This document shows positions 26,601-39,200 of a DNA stretch of 64,000 bases, in pieces; the first letter of the stretch is position 1; each line of letters opens with the position of its first letter. Both the position numbers and the translations under genes were made by a program. The stretch is from positions 13,764,001-13,828,000 of the forward strand of contig CM059625.1 of NCBI GenBank assembly GCA_030435675.1. Direction: 5' to 3'. The notes under the pieces are model-generated. The model was not told the DNA's origin. It saw only the letters and a program-made list of their open reading frames with translations, and searched no databases. This stretch comes from Steinernema hermaphroditum (lineage: Eukaryota; Nematoda; Chromadorea; Rhabditida; Steinernematidae).

Positions 26601-29490
26601 GGCGAAAGTTCAACGAAAGTGGAAGCGCGGAAGAGGTCTCGTGGCCAATGGCCGCCCTACGTCGCGCTCCTCTTGTGATTCGGCGCAAAAAGTCGCGACC
26701 ACTTTTTCATGCCTTAAATTTTAAATGGCCTATTGCCGCTCCATCATTGTTTTTCGTACTTCCCGCCGTCTGAAGCGCCTGGGTGTTAGTTGACAGATGA
26801 TGATGGATTTTGAGAAGTCACAATTTGCAAGACCGCTTTTGTCGGCGATTGATCAATCTGCACATCGTCGGTTGGTCACTTTGATCGATAGGCACAAAGT
26901 CGATATTTTTCAATTTCTCACAGGAGGGTGTAGAATTATTTAATGTGCCTGTCAACAGGAAGTGCAGCTTAGGTGACATGTGGATGGATCATTTAGAATT
27001 CATGAGCGACGTTCGCGAAACGAGAGTGGTATTTTTGAAAATAGACCATCTTGGAATTAATTTGATGTAGATGTGTTGATTAGTGTTTGTCAACATGACT
27101 TTTCAATTAACACAGATCAGAAGCCGACCTTCACCGAAGTGTTTTTCCATTCTAAGAGCTATTTCCGTGCTTTATTTAAGTCCTTTTAACCAAATCAGAT
27201 GAAAATAATGGTAGACTACGATCACTGTCAGCAATGAATATAGGACAAAGACAGATCCACGTATTTTTCATGTATGTAATGTATTTTGACGGCCGATGTT
27301 TTTCGCATTTCCATATGAATCACCGGAAATCGTATACAAGTCCGGCAGTCCATTTGAAAACGACGTGGACCTAAGTTAGCATGCATTATCCAGTAGATTC
27401 TTCCTATGCTGCTTGCGGAGCCGTTTACTCTCTACTCAGATCCATTACTTTTGCAAACACCAGTGGATCCCTTAACCTTTTCCAATTTACTTAAGTAAAC
27501 TGACGGCTTTTTAAGTGTGGCTCTTCTTCATGGAAAAGAAACAGAAACGGTACTGTTAAGAATTTGAAATATTCTATGTCGATTTTATGATGTGAGCTGA
27601 AATGATTCACTTTTATAGCGCAAGTTTATCGTTCAGTCTCGTGCGGCAAAAAAATGGACAATTGTGTTAGGGTATTAATGTGACGAAGTACTCAGATTTC
27701 TCTAAATGAAAAGGCGTCCGTTTAGGTGTTTTTATAGAAGGCCCTCTTTGGTCAACATACGCTTCGTAATCCAGAACATAAATCATAAACGTTTCGTGCT
27801 GAATGGCCCTATGGAGTTCAAAGAATGTTACGCTTTAAGATAGCTGAATGTTCCATAAAAATTTGATGTTTAATCTCAAGTAGAAGTACACTGGGCGCTA
27901 TGATCTCGTAAGTGCACTAATTAAGAGTTTTTCCGACTGGCTCGTAGTTAGCTCGGATTACAAAAGCAAACAAGCTGTCGAGAGGTTCTTCGCCTATCAG
28001 CCTTTCGTGGTTCCAGCGCAGCATTCAGATGACATAGAACTTCTTAAGTACGAGAACACTGAGCAGATTTATGTCGACCTAGTTTGAAAGAAGTTCCGAC
28101 CGGAAGACCTTGGGCGGACATGAAGGCTTTTTTGTTGATCCAATTAAAACGCGAGTCATAAAAAGTCGCTAAACCTTTCTGTTTGAACAGTGCTTATAAC
28201 CATTACTAGCGAAACTGATTCCCCGAGCTGTGTGTTTCCCAGCAGTTGAGCGTTGCCGATCAGATAATAGCTGTGGAGACGCCAGCATCGTTCCGCGTTT
28301 TTGAATTTATCGTAGCAATCGGTCCACAACTGTAGTATTTTGAAGGAATGTTTGTCTGAGCAGTTTATTTACCTGGCTATTTACTTTGTAAACATGAGCT
28401 GCTACCTCTATCCATCGCTGACTTCGTTTAGGGTACTGTATGGGCAAAAAACAGAGCGGCTTCTTATACACTGTTTTTCAGAGCAATTAAAACAGTCGGC
28501 AACAGTCAGTTAGCTAGATCGAAACATAGATAAGCGTGCTCCGGGCAGTTCATGATCTTTAAAATCTCTCCCGTCGTGACACGGAACGTTTCATGTCATC
28601 TTGTAACAAAAGAACGCAAATGTTTCGTTCTGACAGTTGTAAGATCGTTTTTTTGAGGAACGGGTGATGAATGGCCGCGCTGCGACTTGTTTAAACTGTC
28701 TGAGTTGAGTTTTGAGGCGCACCTAAAGTTGGAAGCTCGCAGCCAGCGCACCTCTGTTTACAGATAATCGGCTTAAGCTCGCCTGTCGCGTTGTGTGCTG
28801 ACCCGAGGGTGTTCCTCGAGAGGTTAGCGGCGAGGTGCGAGTTCCGCTGAGTATGCTCTCGCGTCGAGGGTCGCGGATTGAGCGGATTTGTGTCGGCGCA
28901 GGTAATGAGTGCCTCAGTGGGGATGCCGCCCCTGAAGAGGCGAGCGTCCGGGGACGGCCCTCCCCCTTTGTCACACTTTCCCTCGGGCGCCATTGGTTCC
29001 AGCTTCTTCTTTTCCAGTTGCTCGCCAGCGTCTCGACGAGTTTGACGTCGTTATTGCCTATATTTGCATTTTGCATCCCTTTTGGCCCGCCTGTTGCTCG
29101 TTTCATTTTCCGCGCCCCGGTCCTTCGGCGGCGCTCTATCACTGTGCGGCCGCCGGCCGGAGACGGGGCGCTCTGATCGGCGCGTTTTGCGGTGCTCGCC
29201 GGGCACCGACGACTGCCTCCTCCCCTCCTCTCCTGTCTGCTCTCGTTGTTCGGATTGTTCGATGGGGTGGTGAGTGATGCAGGGGCACCACAAAGACAAC
29301 TATGTATTCCTATATGCCTTTCGCGTTCCGACAACCACACAAAATCACTAATGCGATATGCTCCAATGGGAACTGTTAACCACTGTATCCGTTTTAGTTG
29401 AACCATTGCCCACTCTGCTAGTCGAGCTGATCACGGTGACGGTCATTCACAACTCACGTTCGTCCCGACTTCCGGTTTCGACACTTCCGA
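23662..29490. other. 5.8 kb gene-free stretch between Flamingo and the FGD-type RhoGEF
   Basis: No frame here shows a recognisable domain or a chain of splice-compatible exons. The Flamingo 3' UTR occupies the left end. The region 28700-29400 is markedly richer in G and C, and its long minus-strand frame (28723-29406, 227 codons) is arginine/proline-rich low-complexity translation overlapped by open frames on the other strand, which argues for composition rather than coding. It probably holds upstream regulatory DNA or an untranslated first exon of the RhoGEF gene. No tRNA, rRNA or known microRNA was recognised by eye. Confidence 0.5.
23728..23733 (+). promoter_or_regulatory. AATAAA poly(A) signal of Flamingo
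   Basis: A canonical AATAAA lies 67 nt after the Flamingo stop codon, a normal nematode 3' UTR spacing. Confidence 0.6.
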
Positions 29491-32400
29491 ATGTCGCTCA
29501 TTCAGCGTCAGCCGATGCTGCCCGCGTTTCCTGAAGTCGACCTGGACGACGACGGTGGAACTCTGATCAGCACCGAAGAGGTTTGTGATTTCCTCAACCA
29601 AGACCCTTACACCGATTGTGTGTTATTCCTCGCGACCCTTAGCGCCCCAATCACCATCGATTATGCAGCTTTGTTTTGCATATTTGCGGTTCTTCTTCTT
29701 TCACACAGGGGGGTTGTGGTCGATAAGTAATCCAATTAGAGCTCATATCTATTTCGGGTCGCTTAAGCACATTAATAATAATGTTCAATCATTTTTGCCC
29801 GGCTCATACCGAAAGCCCAATTTTGGCCCAGTTCGGGGAATCTATGGGAGGGAATGAGGGGCTCTGGCGAAAGACGCTGGTAGTTGTAAAGTGGTTGAGA
29901 GCGTTACCGATAGGGAACATAATGTCAACATTGACTGTACAAATATCATGAGGACATCGGTCCCAAAACACTTTTTTGCACGGCTCCAAAGATTGTTTTG
30001 TGGGAAGAGAACACTCTTAATCAAAAATTCAGCAATCGGATAAGAGGCTTTGTTCAGCTTTGCGATCACACGCCTCTGTTTAAGTGGGCTTACGGTATCT
30101 GTCAGATTCGAGGTCATTTCGGTGTATTCCTTTGAGAATTATGATGTATTCAAACAGAGGTACCGTTCAATACATTCTTTTCCCCTGCACATAAACTTTA
30201 TAACTATAGAGTTATAGCTTTTTATTACGTAAAAAATCGCCGAAATGTCGTGTCTCTGGAAATTGTAAAGCCATTAGATGACAATTAAGACGCAAAACAA
30301 GGCCATAAAGTTGACGCCCGTCCAAAGACGATAAAAAGCGGTCTCGCTTTCTTCCAAATGGCCGTTTTTGTTTGTTTTGAAGCGCAAAAAAACGAATCGT
30401 TTGTCATATTTAATTTTATGACGCTCAAGCAATTCATCCCGTTGTTGGACGATAAACTTTTTAAAACCTCTGTTGATTGCCCAAATCCGTTGTATCGCGT
30501 TTGTTTTTACGAAATAGGAAGTGATGAATCACGGATTTGATTAGGTCTAGAGCGATGTTTGCCGTATGAGTCACCACGTGTGCCTTTTTGCATGTTTGTA
30601 TATGCATATTCTCAGTTTTATAGTTTAGCATACGTAGGAAGTTTTTTGTATATATGGGAATATGATGTTTCTACCGAAATGCTCGGCATGGCTCAGTCGT
30701 GAATCAGAAGTCCGTGTTTTTTGATGTAGAAGTGACTGTAGGTATGAGACACCGTCGACGCATGAGTGATGACGTCTGCACTTGGTAAACTGTTTCCCCC
30801 CGAAGAGTCCACAATGGTGATAAAGCGGTAAAGTAAACAGAACGCGTGTTTCAGTATGAGGAAATCGATCCGGCGGACGGTTGCAAAATACACGTCACCG
30901 TTTCGACGTTCCGCACCGAGGATGGAAGCGAGGAACAGCGCACGCAGAGGAGGAAAATAAAAGTGAGTAATCGGAGGAGTAGCGAAGAACGGAAAGACAA
31001 ACGGAGCACTTTAGGTGAACTGTTTGCAAACCCTAAAGCGCTACGAGCTGCTCAACGGCAAACAAGAGGCGATCGAAGAGAAGACCGTTCGTCTTATTGG
31101 GGACCTGGATGGTTTTCACGCGCCGGAGATTCTGGTCAACACAAAGCAGATTTGCGATGGATCGGAAGTGGGTGGTTTGATGCATAATACTTAAGTTAAA
31201 GATAGAACATGCATATTGAGGAAGATTTCCTTAAGCGCCTGTACAGATGGGCTACAGTAGATGTTTTCCGACAGAGGTTCGTCATCAAATCACGGTTTTT
31301 TTATGAACTGCATACAGATTTACCAACACTTTTCCGCTATATTCCACAATATGTACCATCCGACAGATCGATTGTTTTCGCAAGGGCCACCAGCCACAGT
31401 ACGTCCTTCAAAAGATAACACACAATTATAGAATTTGTCTATTCCGATGACACATCGAGAACGACGCTTTGTATTGTAAACATATTTGATGATTATTTTT
31501 TCGTATTTTTCGCTTCTGACGTCTAAAGTCTTTTATGATGTTGTCTGTTTGCGAGAATACAGGCTGTTTGAAAGCTATATGTCTCTCGTCACAAGCGAAA
31601 AACATGAAGATCAAGCTTTACATCACTTTACATCGTCCGTACTAAACCAAACGACGCCAGCCCATAATGCGTAACATGGATGAGCATGCTTTCAGCGAGG
31701 TCTGGTGGCGCTGCCAAACAGCCAAAACAGTTTCTTCGACCACCTCAACGAGCACAAGAAGGACTTTATCAAGATGTTCCCGGATCTATTCAACCAGATG
31801 CGAACTCCGCCGTCCCTGCTATCGATACCTTCGACCACTGCGGAGACGATCGTCAACGAGGACGGCTCCACCACCACGCGCTTCCACTCGTCGAAGTCTT
31901 TTAGGTGAGCGTTTAAACGCGTGTCAAACTTTATTGTATGCGATGTGCCGGCGGCGAGGATTAAGACTCGCCCGACGTCAACTGCCAACTAGTTTCATGT
32001 CATACGATTTGCAGTTCGCAGTTCTCCAAGCAGGAGACATACATCAACGGCGTGAAACAAACGAGCAAGTGCAAGTTCCGGGCCTTTATGGAGTACCGTG
32101 GTCCTAACGGCGGATTCAAAGTGAAGCTCAACGACAACGCCGACGAGGATTTGTCGGAGACCGAGTACGATGACGACGACACCACCAGCCGGTTCGTTAT
32201 TTATGTTCCCAAAGTTCAATTCAATTTCTCCCTGTTTCTCTCAACAAACTTCAATAATGGAAATGCTCTCAAAATGATTAACCATTTCTTTTCAGTGCCT
32301 CAGAAATCCCTGATTCGCAATCCGACTTTGTGCTCGGTGACGGTCACTATATTCCACAAAAGGCAAAGGCGGCCAGTAAGAAGAACGAAAAAGCTTGGCA

Positions 32401-35196
32401 TGCAGCAAAGGAACTTGTCGATTCCGAACAACGCTACGTCGAAAAGCTGAAGCTTCTAGACAAGGTCGGTTTTTTGCGTCATGAGGAACCCCCACTTTTT
32501 TTTTGTTTTGCCTAATGCACACTGACGAGTTCTCTAATGAACTACCCAATTGAATTGTGGGCCTAATGTAAACATAGGTAGTCACAAAGAAAGGAGCGGA
32601 TGCGTTTAAAGCCGATCGCTCCGGAAACAAAATCGGCTGTTTTTGGCTGCACAAACTGTAAACACTCTTAGATCACGCCTGACTGGATGCATCGTTTGTG
32701 TTCGCGTCGTATAGTGTGCGACGAAAAGGGGTGTTGGACATGCTGTTGGAAAACAAATCAACAACCTTTCTCTTGCACGACTGAGTCACACTTCTTCCAC
32801 CGCCAAGGGCAAGTGTCGGGAATAAAACTCTGGGCGCCAAGGTCTTTTCTCAATGGAAAGAACATCTCTCGGAGTCATTGAACAGGAATGTCCGTGACGA
32901 ACGGTCTAGAGGTCCGTTAAATGTCGGAAAGGACACTACAATAGGATGATACCTGAAGATGCAGGGCGACAATAGGTTGTCACCTGGCATAATTTAGGGG
33001 TTGTGTCGAAATTTAGGTTCACCTCTTTCGGAAGGTCAGTACCGTAGAGAAAAAAGTTTGTTTTTTCTTCCATATTTTGTTGGAGATGTGCGCATATTAA
33101 ATTTTTCAGATGTCCTTTGAATATATTCGATGAGTTCAAAGATAGTATAGAGCCAGTGGACGGAATTTTCTATTCATATATGCATGTTTTACTACTCGGC
33201 GAATGTGATTGCTTTGTTTTCCATATGGATTTCTAAAAGGATAAATCCGTTTGTGACTAAAGAAACTTATTCTGGGTATTTAGTGGTATTTATTCACAGT
33301 AACAAATTCATTACACACTGTTCTTTTTATTTTCAAGCATTTGCTTCGTATCCAATCACTTTGTTTTCTTTTTATCACAAAAATTACCTTCAATCATTCC
33401 AAAAATCCGAACTTCGTGCGGTCGCTTCGTCGTTTTCAACGCGCTGGCAAAGATTTTTGGGTCCCACAACGATATAATTGAAGGGCATTTCCGTGGTGCA
33501 AAAAACAGACTGTAGCGGCGACAATTTCGAAGAACGACATTTTCAGTTCCGAGCGGCCATCGAGAAGGAAAAAATTCTTGATCGAAAGCAGTTGTCGGCG
33601 ATTTTCGCAAACATCTCCAGTCTGTACCAGTTCCACAACAATCATTTGCTGCCGCAACTCATGGACAAGTGCCGTGAATGGCAGACGACGCGACGAATCA
33701 GCGACGTAATGAAGAAGCAGGCTCCGTTCTTGAAGATGTACTCCGAGTACACCAACAACTACAATAACGCCTACAGTAACTTCATCGACTACTGCAAAAA
33801 GAAGAAGAAGTTCCTTGACATCGTCAGGAAGTTTGAGGTAAATCATTTTGATTCTCGTATCTTGCAAAAATGTTGTGTTATAGCAAACGCCCGAGTGCGA
33901 CAACATGCCACTTGGATCGCATCTGATCTGTCCTGTCCAAAGGGTGATGAGATATCAACTGCTCCTTCAGGAGTACAAGAAGCACTTGGAGCAGACTGAT
34001 GGTGACTACGAAGACACTACAACTGCTCTGAATCTTGTTCTTGAAGCCGCTAACCACGCGAACAACATGCTGAGACAACTGGTACGCATCAATGCCTTCA
34101 GGAATTATGCGTTTTATTGATGGTTTAGGAGCGATACCGAGATGTACTCGAGGTCCAAGAGCAAATTGGCAACAGCATCCCTCTAGTCTCCCCCAGTCGT
34201 GTACTTCTTAAAAAGGGAGCGATCATGAAGACGGCGTCGGCGACAAACAGAGCCGAAGAACGAATGCTCTTTATTTTCAACGATCTTATCCTGCTATGCA
34301 GTGAGCGGAAGTACATTTCCTTTTCGAAGTACAAAGTTCGCGCTATTTTCGACGCCTTCCTCACGCAGGTACGGCTACCCATCAGTTATATCTTGTACAG
34401 TTCGATTTTCAGATTTGTGAAGGAGATAACCTCGAACGTGAGAACTCTTTCTACATCCGTGGAGCCGACAGTGCCAATGGGCCATCTCGCTGCTTGGAAC
34501 TCTTCTGTGAGAGTCGTGAAGAGAAAGAAGACTGGATGAACGCCATCTGGCAGGTGATCAGCGAGGCCGCCTCCAACACCACTTACATCAGCTCGAAGTC
34601 GAACTCACGGAACAGCTTGTCTTCTAAGAAAGGAAAAGCGTGTGCAAACTGCAAGAACGATTTCTCGCTGTTCAACTGGGGTACTAAGTGCCACAAATGT
34701 GGAGAGCGCTATTGTAGAAAGTGCTTTGATTGTGAAGAAAAAACCGACGAGAAGGCGTGCAGAGCGTGTCAGAACACGGACCGTTCCAAGAAGATGAACA
34801 TCGCCAGCACAGGATCTAGCGTTTTGAACAAGCCTGCCCGCGATGACGACGACATCATCATGTCATCGATGGTGGTGTTCAAAGGATCCGCCAACAAACC
34901 TGCAACGAGGTTCTTCGTGCTCCGCAAGGACTTCTGCCTCTACTCATATGTGTCACCAGATGTAAGCATGGTTACTCTTTCGTCTCCAATACACTTTCAA
35001 ATCGTTTTAGGACAAAACGGCGTTGACCATGATGCCGGTACCCGGATGCGTGGTAAAGCAAAGTCCCGAACCGTTCAGTTTCTCGATCAAGCACATGAAC
35101 CGAATGTACATAGTCACAGTGGGCAACGTAGACGATCAGGGCAAGTGGATGGCCGTGCTTGACCTCGCCGCAAATGCCCAAATAGATTCGTCCTAG
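29491..35196 (+). CDS. exc-5: FGD/EXC-5-type Rho guanine-nucleotide exchange factor
   Basis: Cdc42-directed exchange factor; in C. elegans EXC-5 maintains the lumen of the excretory canal. Eleven exons: 29491-29580, 30855-30962, 31015-31167, 31696-31904, 32015-32191, 32296-32464, 33547-33837, 33884-34081, 34129-34368, 34413-34961, 35011-35196; phases close, 789 aa. Order: an acidic, serine-rich N-terminal third without known domains; a DH domain from KELVDSEQRYVEKLKLL through CPVQRVMRYQLLLQEY; a PH domain (exons 9-10, MLFIFNDLILLCSERKY to EKEDWMNAIWQV); a zinc finger at the FYVE position (CANCKNDFSLF, then KCHKCGERYCRKC); and a second PH domain (MSSMVVFKGS to GKWMAVLDLA). DH-PH-FYVE-PH is specific to FGD proteins. 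The finger lacks the FYVE basic patch. Exons 1-3 are joined on splice phase alone and are less certain. Introns 1 (1.27 kb) and 6 (1.08 kb) are large. Confidence 0.9.
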
Positions 35197-36257
35197 TCGA
35201 ACGTTCCTCAGACCATATTAGTCACCTGTACAATCGATTCGTAGATGTTCAAATACTTCTAAGCTCTTTGTTCTGATATGAGCGTAACAGTTTCGTCTAT
35301 CACGGGTACCCTCTCTCTCATCTAGCTTCGTCCTGTTTCCGATTCTCACTCTTCAAACATATGCGTTGTTCCTCATCGTCCTCCGCTCTGATTCCATATT
35401 TGTTTGTCAACAACAACTTTATTTCGCGTATCATCGAACACATGGTAAACATCTCTGGTCATTTCTGTGTACATGTTGTCCTTATCGGAAAAGAGGTGGC
35501 ATGAAATTGTCACTACGGTGTTCTGCTTGTTCACACATATGTACATTCATAGAGCGATTTGCTCAGTTGCTAAAGATACATTTTTACAGCTATTACCAAT
35601 GGCATGAGTTAGAATACAATCCACAAGGCCATGTGCGAATTTTGAAAGCCTCTTGTATTTCCCAGTGCTGAAATAATTTCGCTTCCGCGATGGTCAGCTT
35701 CTTCAAGGCGATTGACGCGTTCATGCACGGGATGAGGATAGATCAAAGGATCGACGGGGCGAAGAACACTATCATCCCAAGACTTCTCAAAGAACATAAC
35801 CTGACGTCCCTGAACTTCAGATTGAAGAGACGAAACAAAGATATAATATTGAGCAGACTGTGGAGACTAGTTGATTAACAGTCTCCAAATATTTATATAT
35901 CCGTACAGAAAAGCGTTGAAGTAATCTACCCGCTTGGCGACGAACCCTCCAGTGGGTGTTCTATATTCCCTTCTGTTCGAATAAACAAAAAAAAAACTAT
36001 CGAACTATCCTCAATGGTCCGTATCTATTGGTTTGGTGCATGGAAAAATGGAGGATGTTGCAGATACTGTCCCTAAATATTTAGCACGTGACAGAGGTGA
36101 ACTTGAATATGACTAGAAACATTATTCTTTATATACTCTTTTCACATTGTGATTTACATCATTTATCATTCACTTTGTTCTGATTTGTGTCGTAATGCGG
36201 CAAGTCGTCTTTACCCGAAGTAGTCCTAAACAACGTTTGAATAGTTCGTAAGAGCAA
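35197..36257. other. Convergent intergenic region after the RhoGEF
   Basis: About 1 kb between the stop codons of the RhoGEF (+) and the giant receptor (-). An AATAAA at 35980-35985 on + is followed by an A-rich run and may end a long RhoGEF 3' UTR. The short open frame at 35690-35878 has no recognisable content and no splice partners. Confidence 0.45.
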
Positions 36258-39200
36258 TTAAAAGTTTACGTCATCGTCGTCATCGGCGACGTCGTGAGCC
36301 TGTGTATTTCCGAACGAAGAGCCTAGCGTGCTGGAGCCCTGGATCCTTTTCTCGAGCTCCTCCATGTGACGTGAGCTGCCACAGTGGCTTCCGCCGAAGC
36401 CAAAGTCGAAAGCCCCCGTAGATGAAGGGAACTGTGCTTCGAGTCGACGTTCGGCTATCGAGGGGAATTGTGGTTCTAAGCGGCGTTCCGCTCTCGACGA
36501 AAATTGCGAATCATAGTGATATGGTCCGACTTGGTCGACGCTGTAGTGGAACGAGGAAGCGTTGTATTGTATTCTGTGGCCACTGGGCAGATCGTCGAGA
36601 TCGTACTCCCTGCGTGTGTTGATATCGTGGTGCTCCATCGAGTATTCTAATGATAGGCGATATATCAGACTCTTTTCTACGGACTATTACCGAAACAATT
36701 ACGTCGATTTCGTTTTGTCTCTACCGTAAGACGTGGCCTGGGGAATGTGGGCGAAGGAAGAATTTGGGGCATGGACGGAGGAGGAGATCGTTGGTAGGGC
36801 TCTTCGTCAATGCCTGTTTCGGCCAATTTATGGAGGCCAGTGTAAATGTCGTTAAAGACGTCAGCCATCGGTGGAAGCTAAACAGTGATGGTTAACGTGG
36901 CTCATACACTGCCTGCACATGCATTTGAATCTTCAGGGGGCTGACTCCGTTCTCGGTCAGGTTCAATTTGGGCTTCTTCGACAACAACCGACTGACGTGA
37001 CAGCGTTCCCGTGGAAATGGACGGTTCAGCGGAGGCAATGGGGTCGGTACGGTAGAAGCTTGTCGTGGTCATCTGTTTGAGTTGCGGATTTTTGCAGCAT
37101 GAGAACAGAGCTGGATATCTTCAACATTTATCCCTTTAGCTGTGTTAAGACCCTGATGGCTTACTTTAAACGAAGGAACGCGAATGACCCAAGCATCACG
37201 CAGGCCAAGAAAGCTCCAGCCAGTCCGATGATCAGCCATACATACCAAGCAACTGACGAATCTGGCACTTTGGTAACAATCGAGTCTGCCAGACAGACGA
37301 AACCCTTGTCTTTTTTGAAAACGCAAGAGTGATTTTCGGCACATTGCGGCTCCGAGGGAGAGCAGCCTCCCAGTTCTCCACAACGTTCCTCTGACGTCGC
37401 TCCTTCAGTGATTGTAGTTGTTCCCGTTGGACACTTGATGCATTCCGTTTTGTTCATAGCGTCTTGATAGGTTCCCAGTTTACACGGTAAACACACTTTG
37501 CTGAGAGGCGTTCCTGGTGATATTGGGCTATGGGCATGCTTGGAAACGTAGTGACCAAAGGGACAGTTGATGACGTTGCACTCATCAGCAGACGTAGAAG
37601 CGGTGGACGCGGTAGTGAGGCCGTTGAGTTTGCAGGGGATGCAACGCATGGAACCAGCTGGCTTGTATGTGCCAACGGCACACGGCGCACATGAGCCATC
37701 TGGTCTCATGAAGTATCCAGGATCACACGTCTGCGAACAGTCGGTTGCATTGGTGGATCCCGTTTTGATCGTCGTGTAGCCATCAGGACACGGAGTACAC
37801 ATCCGCTGGCCCCGAAGCGACGTGTACGAGCCGCGTTCGCATCGTGTGCAATTGTTGATGTTGAAGTTGAAAAAGTCGCCCGGATCGCAAATGGCTGAAA
37901 AGAAACAGAGATGAAAGCCAATACCGGGTAGGCTTACTATAGCAGTCTCCAAGTGATTTTGCGCCTTTGTAGTATCCGGTTGTTGTCATATTTGGACAGG
38001 GAATGCAGCTTCGTTGACCAGTCTTGCTTTGATAGGTATCCGGAGGACACTGAAGGCATCGGTATCCATTCCAGAATGTTCCGGCGACGCATTCGACTGA
38101 GAAAACAAACCATATAACTGGCTGATGATTGTACAAACTGACCACATGAATATAGATTTTGTGAAGCAAATAAGAGAGGAAAATCACTCTCTGAGCAAAG
38201 GAATAACGGAGCGTCGACTTCGTACGTATCGTTTTGATAAACTTCAGCTACTGTGCTATCGATGTAGGCTTTCACGTCCTTTCTCGTGGTGCTAAAACGC
38301 TTTGATAAATGAAACTATTAGTGCTTTCAAAGCTCAAGGACATTTGGTCGCTTCTGAGTTAGTCTGAACATACTTCACAAGTAGTGTAAAATTGACGCGA
38401 ATGACCGTTTCCTCTGCAGCTCGTTTAAATCGTGTGCCTTCTCCAACATTGTCTTCACAGATAGTATTCGTAGTCAGTTGCTGCGATGCCACACAATCAT
38501 TGTCCTCACAGAATCCACCAAACTGTTTCGACGCCTGGTCAATCAGTCGTACCAACTTATCCGTGCTATTATAGCCGTTATCAGCACAGGTACCATTTGT
38601 AATGGCAAAACCGGTGATCGTCTGAGACGGATTCCTGAACTCGGCGCAGTCGGGAAAAGACCAACGCCAGTCTTGAAACCCGTACCGATTCCATCGTCCC
38701 TGCATGCTTTTTAGTTTTATAATGAGCTTAGGTGTTTACCATCGTATCGCACGTGAAGAATGCTGGAGCTTCGTTAGCATAGAGGGACCCATTCTTACAA
38801 GTGACAAACGCAACCATCTCTGAGGGGCTTTTCCCAACTGACTGGAACGTGACAGATCCGTTATTTGGATGCGCGGGCTGTATGCAGCTGTTCGGGGCGA
38901 CCGTAACGTCGAAGCTGCATTCTGCCACGTTTCCCGCTGCGTCGCGAGCAATATAGACAACACGATGAACGCCCCTGAATATGGTGTTTATGTTCGTCAG
39001 GTTCGCTCAAAAAAAGTACCATGAAAACGTATCCGCACTACCGTAGTTGTAAGTAAAGTCAGTGACGAACATATTGTCGGTAAACATGTCCTCGAGCTTG
39101 TTTGGAGTCCACTGAACTTCAGTCAGGCGCTTTGGACTTATCACATGAATGTCCTTGGGACATCCAATTACTGTTGGTGGAATAGAATCTAAAAAATAAG

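Noticed and set aside
28723..29406. 227-codon minus-strand open frame upstream of the RhoGEF
   Set aside because: Arginine/proline/serine-rich translation of a G/C-rich block, overlapped by several plus-strand frames; no domain, no splice partners.
30358..30540. 60-codon plus-strand frame in RhoGEF intron 1
   Set aside because: Isolated, A/T-rich, no acceptor and donor in phase with exons 1 and 2, and no recognisable motif.
30680..30760. tRNA-like A box (TGGCTCAGTCGT) near 30690
   Set aside because: No B box or matching acceptor stem downstream; not a tRNA.
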